Shown piece after piece: positions 25,717 through 33,607 of a stretch of 64,000 nt of DNA (its first letter is position 1; each line of letters opens with the position of its first letter). A program made the position numbers and the translations under genes. The DNA comes from Streptomyces sp. NBC_00464 (GTDB lineage Bacteria; Actinomycetota; Actinomycetes; Streptomycetales; Streptomycetaceae). The notes under the pieces are model-generated. The model saw nothing but the letters and a program-made list of their open reading frames with translations, made no database searches and was not told the DNA's origin. The DNA lies in assembly GCF_036013915.1 (NCBI RefSeq), contig NZ_CP107899.1:2852001-2916000 (forward strand). Reading direction: 5' to 3'.

Positions 25717-26269
25717 TTGTGGTTTCCACCAACCTACCGCATGTCCCCGAATGCTTCGGGTGCAGGAACGGTGCGGCTGGTGAAGGCCAACGACAGGTGA
25801 GTGTACGTGCTCAGCGGCCCGGCGTCGAACAGATAGCTCCCGACCGTTCCTGTCCGGTCCCTGAAACCGTTCCTGGAGACCGAGCAGAGGTGAGTCGGCT
25901 CAGCCGCACGCCCCGAACGGTCTTGGGCGCACTGGTCCCCGGCGTACTCGACCCCGAGGCAGCGACACGGATCCTGTCCGTGGTCCGATCCCGGGAGGCC
26001 GGTTCCCTCACGACCTGGCCAAATGGGTACGGCCAAAGGCGACGAGGAAGCCCCGACCCATCTCGCTGGTGGAACGGGGGCCCCGCACACTGACGCCGCA
26101 CCCGGCGTCCCAGGTCGCACGACCACGCTACTCCGAACAGCCCAATGCACCACAAGCACACAAGCCGACCATCACCCCATCGAGTTAGAGCAACCCTGCG
26201 CACGTTCCCCGAGCAAAGCAGCGCCCAACCCCTATGCCATGGGGGAACCCGGTCTGGGAGCATGGGGAC
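25717..26269. other. Intergenic region between tRNA-Trp and the aminotransferase
   Basis: This 553-bp gap is transcribed away in both directions. The only coding hint is a 67-codon frame at 25890-26093 (GTG after CAGAG, reading MSRLSRTPRTVLGALVPGVL at its start). It has mostly G/C third positions for about 35 codons and then decays. I see no family match and treat it as doubtful. Confidence 0.35.
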
Positions 26270-27496
26270 ATGAGCGCTGCTACTCCTCCCTCCGAGCGCC
26301 GGGTCTCCGCCCGCATCGGTGCCATCTCCGAGTCCGCCACCCTCGCCGTCGACGCCAAGGCCAAGGCCCTCAAGGCCGCCGGCCGTCCGGTGATCGGCTT
26401 CGGTGCCGGCGAGCCCGACTTTCCGACCCCCGGCTACATCGTCGACGCCGCGGTCGAGGCCTGCCGCAACCCGAAGTACCACCGCTACACCCCGGCGGGC
26501 GGGCTCCCCGAGCTCAAGGCCGCCATCGCAGAGAAGACGCTGCGCGACTCCGGCTACCAGGTCGACGCCTCCCAGATCCTGGTGACCAACGGCGGCAAGC
26601 AGGCCATCTACGAGGCCTTCGCCGCGATCCTCGACCCGGGCGACGAGGTCATCGTCCCGGCGCCGTACTGGACCACCTACCCCGAGTCGATCCGCCTCGC
26701 CGGCGGTGTCCCGGTGGAGGTCGTCGCCGACGAGACCACCGGTTACCGGGTCTCCGTGGAGCAGCTGGAAGCGGCGCGCACGGAGCGTACGAAGGTCGTC
26801 CTGTTCGTCTCCCCCTCGAACCCGACCGGTGCGGTCTACAGCGAGGCCGACGCCGAGGCCATCGGCCGGTGGGCCGTCGAGCACGGCCTGTGGGTGCTGA
26901 CGGACGAGATCTACGAGCACCTGGTCTACGGCGACGCGAAGTTCACCTCGCTGCCGGCGATCGTGCCCGAGCTGCGCGACAAGTGCATCGTGGTCAACGG
27001 TGTCGCCAAGACGTACGCGATGACCGGCTGGCGCGTGGGGTGGATCGTCGGCCCCAAGGACGTCGTCAAGGCCGCGACCAACCTCCAGTCGCACGCCACG
27101 TCCAACGTCTCCAACGTCGCCCAGGTCGCCGCGCTGGCCGCCGTCTCCGGGAACCTGGACGCGGTCGCCGAGATGCGCACCGCCTTCGACCGGCGCCGGC
27201 AGACCATCGTGCGGATGCTCAACGAGATCGACGGCGTCGTGTGCCCGGTGCCCGAGGGCGCGTTCTACGTGTACCCCTCGGTGAAGGCGCTGCTCGGCCA
27301 GGAGATCCGCGGCAAGCGCCCGGCCACCTCGGTCGAGCTGGCGGCGCTGATCCTGGACGAGGCCGAGGTCGCGGTCGTACCGGGCGAGGCCTTCGGTACG
27401 CCTGGTTACCTGCGCCTTTCGTACGCGCTGGGTGACGACGACCTGGTCGAGGGCGTCTCGCGGCTCCAGAAGCTGCTGGGCGAGGCGAAGGCCTGA
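26270..27496 (+). CDS. aspC: Pyridoxal-phosphate aspartate/aromatic aminotransferase, class I
   Basis: 408 residues, fold type I. Markers are [18 protein letters not shown] near the N-terminus, [21 protein letters not shown], the [12 protein letters not shown] turn, and the PLP-lysine site [16 protein letters not shown]. The C-terminal Arg that binds substrate carboxylate lies in GYLRLSYA. It most resembles the aspartate aminotransferase encoded beside secE in Streptomyces. The start is the ATG after GGGGAC; an upstream ATG (26234) would add 12 residues. It ends in a strong terminator, so it is monocistronic. Confidence 0.92.
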   Translation: MSAATPPSERRVSARIGAISESATLAVDAKAKALKAAGRPVIGFGAGEPDFPTPGYIVDAAVEACRNPKYHRYTPAGGLPELKAAIAEKTLRDSGYQVDASQILVTNGGKQAIYEAFAAILDPGDEVIVPAPYWTTYPESIRLAGGVPVEVVADETTGYRVSVEQLEAARTERTKVVLFVSPSNPTGAVYSEADAEAIGRWAVEHGLWVLTDEIYEHLVYGDAKFTSLPAIVPELRDKCIVVNGVAKTYAMTGWRVGWIVGPKDVVKAATNLQSHATSNVSNVAQVAALAAVSGNLDAVAEMRTAFDRRRQTIVRMLNEIDGVVCPVPEGAFYVYPSVKALLGQEIRGKRPATSVELAALILDEAEVAVVPGEAFGTPGYLRLSYALGDDDLVEGVSRLQKLLGEAKA

Positions 27497-27508
27497 CGCT
27501 CCATGCTG

Positions 27509-27551
27509 CGCATAAGCGGGTCCCCGGCCGAGCCGGGGACCCGCTTATGCG
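27509..27551 (+). terminator. Terminator of the aminotransferase gene
   Basis: An approximately 19-bp near-perfect stem (27509-27528 with 27532-27551) has a loop of 3 to 5 nt, starting 13 nt after the stop. The 3' flank is only mildly U-rich. Confidence 0.9.
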
Positions 27552-27612
27552 TTCAGGCAAGCGCTCGTTCGATGAATCCGGCTGCCTGGACCGATCCTGT
27601 TGCGGCAAGATC

Positions 27613-27650
27613 TTGGAGTGACTCCTCCCCCTTCAACCGGGGGCTTCTCA
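27613..27650 (-). mobile_element. Possible solo IS200/IS605-type right end (relic)
   Basis: Read on the minus strand, the segment is GAGAAGCCCCCGGTTGAAGG followed by GGGAGGAGTCACTCC. A short C5/G5 hairpin followed by GGAGG-GTCAC resembles, from memory, the right ends of IS200/IS605 elements, where the tnpB-associated guide RNA terminates. No tnpA or tnpB remains nearby, so at most it is a scar. It lies between the aminotransferase terminator and the deaminase gene. Confidence 0.35.
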
Positions 27651-27741
27651 GTTGGCCGATGGTCGGCCGCATGACGGACAAGCCCTGCCCGACGCCTTTC
27701 GGCACAGAGCGGAGCGTAACAGCTACAGAAGGTGATCGGCC

Positions 27742-28764
27742 ATGGATCGTGATGTACGGCTGTTGCCCAAGGCCCACCTGCACCTGCATTTCACCGGGTC
27801 GATGCGGCCCACGACGCTGCTCGAACTCGCCGACAAGTACGGCGTGCGGCTGCCGGAGGCGCTGACCAGCGGCGAGCCTCCCCAGCTACGCGCGACGGAC
27901 GAGCGCGGCTGGTTCCGTTTCCAGCGGCTCTACGACATCGCCCGGTCCTGCCTGCGGACTCCCGACGACATCCAGCGGCTGGTGCGCGAAGCCGCCCAGG
28001 AGGATGTGGCGGACGGCTCCGGCTGGCTGGAGATCCAGGTCGACCCCACGTCGTACGCCCCCCTGCTCGGCGGGCTCATTCCGGCGATCGAGATCATCCT
28101 GGACGCCGTGGACCGCGCCTCGCGCGAGACCGGGCTGCCGATCCGGGTGGTGATCGCGGCCAACAGGATGAAGCATCCGCTGGACGCCAGGACGCTGGCG
28201 CGGCTCGCCGTACGGTACGCGGACCGGGGCGTCGTCGGATTCGGCCTTTCCAACGACGAGCGGCGAGGCATGGCCCGTGACTTCGACCGGGCCTTCGCCA
28301 TCGCCCGCGAGGGCGGCCTGCTCGCGGCCCCGCACGGCGGTGAGCTGTCCGGCCCGTCCAGCGTCCGCGACTGCCTGGACGACCTCGACGCCTCGCGCGT
28401 CGGGCACGGGGTGCGGGCCGCCGAGGACCCGCGGCTGCTGCGCAGGCTGGCGGAGCGCGGGGTGACCTGCGAGGTGTGCCCGGCGTCGAACGTGGCGCTC
28501 GGCGTCTACGAGAAGCCGTCCGACGTGCCCCTGCGCACTCTGTTCGACGCCGGTGTACCGATGGCGCTCGGCGCGGACGACCCGCTGCTGTTCGGTTCCC
28601 GGCTGGCCGCCCAGTACGACCTCGTACGCCGCCATCACACGTTCACCGACGAGGAGCTGGCGGAGCTGGCGCGTCAGTCGGTACGGGGTTCGGCGGCGCC
28701 CGACACGGTGCGGGCGGAGCTCCTGGCGGGCGTCGACGACTGGCTGGCCAAGCCGGTGGGCTGA
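27742..28764 (+). CDS. Adenosine deaminase family protein
   Basis: 340 residues of the metal-dependent (beta/alpha)8 deaminase family. Zinc and catalytic residues are visible in order: LPKAHLHLHFTGSM (HxH), PHGGE (zinc His and catalytic Glu), SRVGHGVRAAED (catalytic His) and LGADDPLLF (zinc Asp). The canonical HLDG motif, whose Asp contacts the 5'-hydroxyl of adenosine, reads HFTG here, so the substrate may be a 5'-modified nucleoside such as one of the futalosine pathway rather than adenosine. The start is ATG with GAAGGTGA upstream. It is convergent with a TetR gene 10 nt away. The deaminase call is firm; the substrate is not. Confidence 0.85.
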   Translation: MDRDVRLLPKAHLHLHFTGSMRPTTLLELADKYGVRLPEALTSGEPPQLRATDERGWFRFQRLYDIARSCLRTPDDIQRLVREAAQEDVADGSGWLEIQVDPTSYAPLLGGLIPAIEIILDAVDRASRETGLPIRVVIAANRMKHPLDARTLARLAVRYADRGVVGFGLSNDERRGMARDFDRAFAIAREGGLLAAPHGGELSGPSSVRDCLDDLDASRVGHGVRAAEDPRLLRRLAERGVTCEVCPASNVALGVYEKPSDVPLRTLFDAGVPMALGADDPLLFGSRLAAQYDLVRRHHTFTDEELAELARQSVRGSAAPDTVRAELLAGVDDWLAKPVG

Positions 28765-28773
28765 CGCTCGTGA

Positions 28774-29388
28774 TCAATGCGCCTGGGGCGTGAGCCCGCT
28801 CAGCAGCATCCGGGCGATCGAGGCGGCGAAGGCGTCGAGCGACTGCGGCGGCTCGCCGGTCTCCGTGGCGTCGTAGGCGAAGGCCCGCTGGGAGCAGGCC
28901 CCCATCAGCAGGGAGGCGGCCGCGTACGTGTCGGCGTCGGCCCGCACCCGGCCCGCCGACTGCTCGGCGCGCAGATACGCGTCGACTCCGCGGATGGGGA
29001 TGTGGGGGCCGGTTCCCAGCTCGCGCATGGCCGCGTTGTGGCGCGCCTTGAGCCTCGGCTCGGCATACAGGGACGCGGCGATCGGGAAGCTCTGCTCGTA
29101 GAAGAGGGCGGCCTCGCGGGCGATCTCGGTGAGATTCCGCTCCAGCGGCCGCTCCTCCTCCCCCGGGTCGGCGATCAGCCGCTTCAGGACTCCGTCGACC
29201 TTGGGCAGGCGTTCCTTCAGCACCACCACGAACAGCTCTTCCTTGCTCGGGAAGTGCTTGTAGAGCGCCGCCTCGGAGCAGCCGGCGGCGCGGGCGATCT
29301 CCTTGGTGGTGGCCCGGGCCAGGCCGATGGTGAGCATCAGCTGGTGGGCGGCGTCGATGATGCGGGCGCGGGCCGGCTTCTGCTCCAT
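28774..29388 (-). CDS. TetR family transcriptional regulator
   Basis: 204 residues. The N-terminal helix-turn-helix is TTKEIARAAGCSEAALYKHF, followed by PSKEELF, the standard TetR signature. The C-terminal ligand domain is unassigned. The start is ATG at 29388 with GGAG 5 nt upstream. It is divergent from an NAD(P)-binding oxidoreductase across an 87-bp gap containing two inverted repeats (29415-29456), so it very likely represses both itself and the oxidoreductase. Confidence 0.9.
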   Translation of the reverse strand: MEQKPARARIIDAAHQLMLTIGLARATTKEIARAAGCSEAALYKHFPSKEELFVVVLKERLPKVDGVLKRLIADPGEEERPLERNLTEIAREAALFYEQSFPIAASLYAEPRLKARHNAAMRELGTGPHIPIRGVDAYLRAEQSAGRVRADADTYAAASLLMGACSQRAFAYDATETGEPPQSLDAFAASIARMLLSGLTPQAH

Positions 29389-29414
29389 GTGCACTCCAAC
29401 GAAGCTTGACGAGT

Positions 29415-29456
29415 GGGTGAGTACACGCTCACCCTAGAGGTGAGTGAATACTTACC
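29415..29456. promoter_or_regulatory. Tandem operator sites of the adjacent TetR regulator
   Basis: GGGTGAG (29415-29421) is inverted as CTCACCC (29428-29434), and GGTGAGT (29439-29445) as ACTTACC (29450-29456, one mismatch). Both repeat the GGTGAGT half-site between the divergent regulator and oxidoreductase genes. Confidence 0.6.
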
Positions 29457-29475
29457 CACCCTAGGAGGGTGTGCC

Positions 29476-30111
29476 ATGAAGCTCACAGTGTTCGGCGCTA
29501 CGGGCGGTATCGGCCAGGAGATCGTCCGCCAGGCGGTGGCGGCGGGGCACGAGGTGACGGCGGTGGTCCGTGATCCCGCGCGGCTGCCCGTGCCACTCTC
29601 CGACGTCACGGTCCACACGGCGGCCCGAGTGGACGATCCCGAGGCGCTGCGCGAGGCGGTCGCGGGCCGTGACGCGGTGCTCTCCGGGCTGGGTGCCCGG
29701 GGCCGGAAGGCGGACGGGATCGCCGAGCGGCTGACCCGCAGCGTGCTGAGCGCCATGGAGGCGGAGGGGACCCGGCGGCTGCTCGTGGTGAGCGCGGCCC
29801 CGGTCGCCCCGAAGCCGGCGGACGACCCGCTGCTCGACCGGATGATGCTCGCGGCGATCGGCGCGATCCTCAAGGAGGTCTACGCGGACCTCACCGCGAT
29901 GGAGGCCGCGCTCGCGGCCTCGGTGACGGACTGGACGTCCGTACGGCCTCCGAAGCTCACCGACGGCCCGCTGACGGGCACCTACCGGACGGTCATCGGC
30001 GGCAATCCGCGCAGCGGCCGGTCCATCTCCCGGGCCGATGTGGCGCACGCGATGCTGGCGCTGGTCGACGACCCGGCCGCGGTGAAGCAGGGGGTGGGCG
30101 TGGCGTACTGA
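29476..30111 (+). CDS. NAD(P)-binding oxidoreductase, NmrA/atypical SDR type
   Basis: 211 residues. The Rossmann start is MKLTVFGATGGIGQEIVRQA with the GxxGxxG motif, then EVTAVVRDPARLP; no full Tyr-x-x-x-Lys motif is obvious, as in NAD(P)-binding NmrA-like proteins. The ATG has AGGAGG upstream. Control by the divergent TetR gene is inferred from operators in the gap. The likely role is redox stress or small-molecule reduction; the substrate is unknown. Confidence 0.82.
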   Translation: MKLTVFGATGGIGQEIVRQAVAAGHEVTAVVRDPARLPVPLSDVTVHTAARVDDPEALREAVAGRDAVLSGLGARGRKADGIAERLTRSVLSAMEAEGTRRLLVVSAAPVAPKPADDPLLDRMMLAAIGAILKEVYADLTAMEAALAASVTDWTSVRPPKLTDGPLTGTYRTVIGGNPRSGRSISRADVAHAMLALVDDPAAVKQGVGVAY

Positions 30112-30124
30112 GGAGCGGGCTCCG

Positions 30125-31180
30125 TCAGAGGCTCACGCCGACGGTCACCGGTTCGTTGACCAGCGTGACGCCGAAGGTCTCCCGGACCCCGGCGACGACC
30201 TCGCGTGCCAGGGCCAGCAGGTCCTCGGTGCTCGCCGCGCCCCGGTTGGTGAGGGCGAGGGTGTGCTTGGTGGAGATACGGGCCGGGCCGGAGCCGTATC
30301 CCTTGGTGAAACCGGCCCGGTCGATGAGCCAGGCCGCCGAGGTCTTGGTGTGTCCCTCGCCCGCGGGGAAGGCGGGGGGCGTGACGTCCGGTCCGAGCCG
30401 GTCGGCCACGCGGGCCCGGAACGCCTCGAACTGTTCCCGGTCCAGGATCGGGTTGGTGAAGAAGGACCCGGCCGACCAGGTGTCGTGGTCCTCGGGGTCG
30501 AGCACCATGCCCTTGCCGGCGCGGAGCCTGAGGACGGTTTCGCGGGCGGCCGCGGCGGGAACGCGCTCGCCCTCCTCGACGCCCATGGCGCGGGCCGTTT
30601 CGGGGTACTTGAGGGGCGCGGACAGACCGCCCGCCTCTTCGAGCCCGAAGCGGACACGCAGCACCACGAACCGGTCGGGTTCGGCCTTGAAACGACTGTG
30701 CCGGTACGCGAAGGCGCACTCGGAGTTCGGGATGGTGACGGTTTCCCGGGTGTGCCGGTCGTAGGCGACGACCTCCGTGATGGTGGACGACACCTCCTGC
30801 CCGTACGCGCCCACGTTCTGGATCGGCGTCGCACCGGCGGATCCCGGGATTCCGGCCAGGCATTCGAGCCCGGCGAGACCGGCCTCCACGCTGCGGGTGA
30901 CGGCGTCCGTCCAGATCTCTCCGGCGGCCAGTTCGAGCGTCGCCCCGTCCAGCACGAAGCCCTTGGTCGCGATGCGCAGGGCGGTGCCTTCGAAGCCCTT
31001 GTCGCCGATGACCAGATTGCTGCCGCCGCCGATGACCAGGAGTGGGGTGCCGCTGTCGTCGGCCTCGCGCACGGCTTCGACCACTTCGGCGTCGGACGTC
31101 GCGGTGAGGAGGCGGGTGGCGGGGCCGCCGAGCCGGAAGGTGGTCAGGGGGGCGAGGGGCGCGTCGTGGAGTTCCTGCAC
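30125..31180 (-). CDS. murB: UDP-N-acetylenolpyruvoylglucosamine reductase
   Basis: 351 residues. This FAD enzyme reduces UDP-GlcNAc-enolpyruvate to UDP-MurNAc in peptidoglycan synthesis. The FAD-binding loop is TPLLVIGGGSNLVIGDKGFE. The catalytic Ser lies in DTWSAGSFFTNP and the catalytic Glu in LVNEPVTVG. The start is GTG at 31180 (MQELHDAPLAPLTTFRLGG). There is no Shine-Dalgarno site, and a TACTCT -10 box lies 7 nt upstream of the GTG, so the mRNA is probably leaderless. A 20-bp terminator hairpin immediately precedes the gene. Confidence 0.95.
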   Translation of the reverse strand: MQELHDAPLAPLTTFRLGGPATRLLTATSDAEVVEAVREADDSGTPLLVIGGGSNLVIGDKGFEGTALRIATKGFVLDGATLELAAGEIWTDAVTRSVEAGLAGLECLAGIPGSAGATPIQNVGAYGQEVSSTITEVVAYDRHTRETVTIPNSECAFAYRHSRFKAEPDRFVVLRVRFGLEEAGGLSAPLKYPETARAMGVEEGERVPAAAARETVLRLRAGKGMVLDPEDHDTWSAGSFFTNPILDREQFEAFRARVADRLGPDVTPPAFPAGEGHTKTSAAWLIDRAGFTKGYGSGPARISTKHTLALTNRGAASTEDLLALAREVVAGVRETFGVTLVNEPVTVGVSL

Positions 31181-31187
31181 GGGGACA

Positions 31188-31193
31188 AGAGTA
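31188..31193 (-). promoter_or_regulatory. -10 box of a probable leaderless murB promoter
   Basis: TACTCT on the minus strand lies 7 nt before the murB GTG, so the start point would coincide with the start codon. The -35 region would fall inside the preceding terminator hairpin and is weak. Confidence 0.4.
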
Positions 31194-31235
31194 CGGTCCG
31201 CCGCCCCGCCGTCGGGGCGGGGCGGCGGACCGTAC
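31191..31235 (-). terminator. 20-bp hairpin between the MFS gene and murB
   Basis: A perfect 20-bp stem (31191-31210 with 31216-31235) with a 5-nt loop, lying between the MFS stop and the murB start. It should end MFS transcripts. Confidence 0.88.
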
Positions 31236-31251
31236 CGGGCGTGCCGACCGG

Positions 31252-32682
31252 TCAGGCGGATACGGGGACCCGTGCCTCGGCCCGCTCGGGCTCCTGCGCC
31301 GGGGTGCTGCGGCGACGCGGGATCAGCAGGGCGACCAGCGCGGCGAGCGCCACCACGCCGGCGCCGATCCAGACCGCGGGAACGGTCCCGTCCGTGAAGG
31401 ACTGCGGGGAGCCGTAACCCCCCTGCGAGGAGAAGACCGTGGCGAGCACCGCGATCCCAAGGGCACCGCCGACCTCGCGGAGCGCGTTGTTGGCGCCGGA
31501 GGCGATGCCCTGTTCGCCGGGGCGGACGCTGGACATCACGAGGCTGGCTGCGGGTGCGAAGTACAGGGCCATTCCGACGCCGCCGACGATCATTGCGGGC
31601 AGCTGCGAGACATACGAGGCGTCGGCGGCGAGGGACATGGCGAACAGCCCGAGACCGACGGCCTGGAGGGCGAGCCCGGTCACGACTACCGGGCGGCCAC
31701 CGAAGCGGTCGGCGAGCAGGCCGGCGATGGGCGCCACCAGCATCGGCATCCCGGTCCAGGGCAGCATCCGCAGACCGGCCTCGGTGGGCGAGTAGCCCAG
31801 GACTCCCTGGAAGTACTGGCTGAGCAGGAATATCGAACCGAACATGCCGAAGAACATCAGCAGGCTGGCCGTGTTGATCCCGAAGAACGCCCGGTCCTTG
31901 AAGAGACGCATGGGCAGCATCGGGTTCTTCGCGCGGAAGCCGTGGTGGACGAATCCGCCGATGAGGGCGGAGCCGGCGATCAGGGCGGTCAGGACGGTGG
32001 GGCTGGTCCAGCCGTCGGCGTTGGCGTTGACCAGGCCGTAGACGACCCCGAAGAGCCCACCGCTGACCAGGAGGGTGCCGGGCACGTCGAGCCGGGAGTC
32101 GGGGGCGTACGACTCGTTCAGGCGCAGCCGGGCGAGCGGCAGCAGGACCAGGCCGATCGGGACGTTCAGCCAGAAGATCCACTGCCAGGACATGTGCTCG
32201 GTGAGACTGCCGCCGATCAGCGGTCCGCTGGCCACCGCCAGTCCGGTCGCTGCGCCGAAGATGCCCAGCGCGGCGCCTCTGCGGGCGGCCGGCACGGCGG
32301 CCGTGAGCAGGGTGAGCGTCAACGGCATCATGATCGCCGCGCCCACGCCCTGGACGGCGCGGAAGGCGATGAGTTCGTTGATCCCGGGCGAGAGTGCGGC
32401 TGCGGCGGATGCGCCGGTGAAGACGGTGAGGCCGATGGTGAAGAGCCGGCGCCGGCCGAACCGGTCGCCGAGGGAGGCGCCGAACATCAGCAGCACGGCG
32501 AAGGTGAGGGTGTACGCGTTCACCGTCCACACGAGCTCTTCGGGTTCGCCGCCGAGGCTCTCGCGGATGGACGGCAGGGCGGTCGTGACGACGAGGTTGT
32601 CGAGGGCCGCCATGAATCCGGCCACGCTGGTGATGACAAGGGCCCAGGCCGCTCCCGAGCGGCCTTTCGTGTGCTGGTCCAC
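31252..32682 (-). CDS. MFS drug-resistance exporter, DHA2 (14-TMS) type
   Basis: 476 residues with about 14 hydrophobic segments. Signature pieces are LDNLVVTTALPSIRESLG (motif D1), LGDRFGRRRLF (motif A) and RAVQGVGAAIMMP, then GPLIGGSLTEHMSWQWIFWLN. It probably exports a drug or endogenous toxic compound using the proton gradient. The start is GTG with GGGGGAG upstream. The palindrome GTTAGTTATTGATGACTAAC (32697-32716), 15 bp before the start, also occurs upstream of the neighbouring TetR gene, so that regulator is the likely repressor. Confidence 0.92.
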   Translation of the reverse strand: MDQHTKGRSGAAWALVITSVAGFMAALDNLVVTTALPSIRESLGGEPEELVWTVNAYTLTFAVLLMFGASLGDRFGRRRLFTIGLTVFTGASAAAALSPGINELIAFRAVQGVGAAIMMPLTLTLLTAAVPAARRGAALGIFGAATGLAVASGPLIGGSLTEHMSWQWIFWLNVPIGLVLLPLARLRLNESYAPDSRLDVPGTLLVSGGLFGVVYGLVNANADGWTSPTVLTALIAGSALIGGFVHHGFRAKNPMLPMRLFKDRAFFGINTASLLMFFGMFGSIFLLSQYFQGVLGYSPTEAGLRMLPWTGMPMLVAPIAGLLADRFGGRPVVVTGLALQAVGLGLFAMSLAADASYVSQLPAMIVGGVGMALYFAPAASLVMSSVRPGEQGIASGANNALREVGGALGIAVLATVFSSQGGYGSPQSFTDGTVPAVWIGAGVVALAALVALLIPRRRSTPAQEPERAEARVPVSA

Positions 32683-32696
32683 TGCTCCCCCTGAGG

Positions 32697-32716
32697 GTTA
32701 GTTATTGATGACTAAC
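32697..32716. promoter_or_regulatory. TetR operator upstream of the MFS exporter
   Basis: GTTAGTTATTGATGACTAAC matches GTTAGTACTCAATCACTAAC (33448-33467) upstream of the TetR gene at both half-sites (GTTAGT...ACTAAC). The two sites share the 20-bp length. Confidence 0.7.
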
Positions 32717-32786
32717 TTTCATGGACAGAAAACCGGGCCGAACCCGGGTGGCGCTGCTCGAAAGGGGTGGCGCCGCCCGGAAGGGC

Positions 32787-32861
32787 GGCACTCTCCGGAT
32801 CGGACGGGCGGCACTGCCCGAATCGGACGATAGACACTGCCCGGATCGGATGAGTGGCACA
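32787..32861 (+). repeat. 23-bp tandem repeat, about three copies
   Basis: Units at 32787-32809, 32810-32832 and 32833-32855 share GRCACT...CGGATCGGA (G or A at position 2), followed by a partial copy (GGCAC). It lies just downstream of the TetR stop, in the gap before the MFS gene. Confidence 0.6.
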
Positions 32862-32863
32862 AT

Positions 32864-33439
32864 TCAGGCGGGCGGCGCCGGCCGGCCGGGCGGCTTGGCC
32901 GAGTCGTAGAACCTGGACCAGATCCGGTGATCCGCCGGATAGCCGAGCGAGGTCAGAGTGTTGACGAGCATGCCGTACGCGAGAAACAGGGTTGCCTCAT
33001 TGGGATCGGCCCCGAGCGTGACGGAGATGTCGTCGAACATCTGCAGCCAGCCGGCCCGCAGCGACTCGCCGAACTCGTGGTCCCCGGCCGCCTCCGCCGC
33101 CGCGACGGCCGCATACATCTGCATCTGCATCAGCAGCCGGTCGGGGTCGTGGACGATCAGGCGCTGATAGGCCGTGGCCATGGCATGCAGCGCCTCATCA
33201 CCCTCGAGCCCCTCGGCGGCGTCCGCGAAGACCTTGCGGGTGTCCGCCAGGCACCGCTCGGCGGCGGCGAGGAACATGGCCTGCTTGTTGGCGAAGAGAC
33301 GGAAGAGATACGGCTGCGAGACGCCCACCCGCCGGGCGATCGACTCGGTGGACGTGGCGTTGTACCCGCCGCGGGCGAATTCGGTGATCGCCGCACGGAT
33401 CACGCTCTCGCGTCGCTCGTCTGCACTCATCCTTGCCAT
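32864..33439 (-). CDS. TetR family regulator of the MFS exporter
   Basis: 191 residues. The HTH is STESIARRVGVSQPYLFRLF with the following FANKQAMF, a standard TetR N-terminus; the C-terminal domain is a typical ligand-binding bundle. It starts at ATG 33439, and a second ATG (33430) has AAGG upstream. A -35/-10 pair (TTGACT, TAACTT) inside the operator would begin transcription at the ATG, so translation may be leaderless. Matching palindromes upstream of this gene and of the exporter show that it probably controls both. Confidence 0.9.
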   Translation of the reverse strand: MARMSADERRESVIRAAITEFARGGYNATSTESIARRVGVSQPYLFRLFANKQAMFLAAAERCLADTRKVFADAAEGLEGDEALHAMATAYQRLIVHDPDRLLMQMQMYAAVAAAEAAGDHEFGESLRAGWLQMFDDISVTLGADPNEATLFLAYGMLVNTLTSLGYPADHRIWSRFYDSAKPPGRPAPPA

Positions 33440-33442
33440 GCG

Positions 33443-33472
33443 ACTAAGTTAGTACTCAATCACTAACTTAGT
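33443..33472. promoter_or_regulatory. Operator/promoter of the TetR gene
   Basis: ACTAAGTTAGT (33443-33453) is a perfect inverted repeat of ACTAACTTAGT (33462-33472). The arms overlap a probable promoter with TTGACT as -35, so bound TetR would block RNA polymerase. Confidence 0.7.
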
Positions 33473-33555
33473 CAACCGGCCGTCACCTCAGCCAGCCGAC
33501 CGTCCGCCCGCCCGAACCGGGCATGACAGCCGGCCGCCGCCCGAACCGGGCGTGC

Positions 33556-33590
33556 GTAAGGGGCACGGCCCCATGGACCGTGCCCCTTAC
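33556..33590 (-). terminator. Terminator of the MaoC gene pair
   Basis: GTAAGGGGCACGG (33556-33568) pairs perfectly with CCGTGCCCCTTAC (33578-33590), 18 nt past the stop of the downstream gene. The 3' flank on the minus strand is not U-rich. Confidence 0.85.
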
Positions 33591-33607
33591 CTCGCTGCTC
33601 AACGGAG

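Noticed and set aside
25811..27094. A 427-codon minus-strand frame opposite aspC
   Set aside because: Aminotransferase motifs are all on the plus strand; this frame is compositional.
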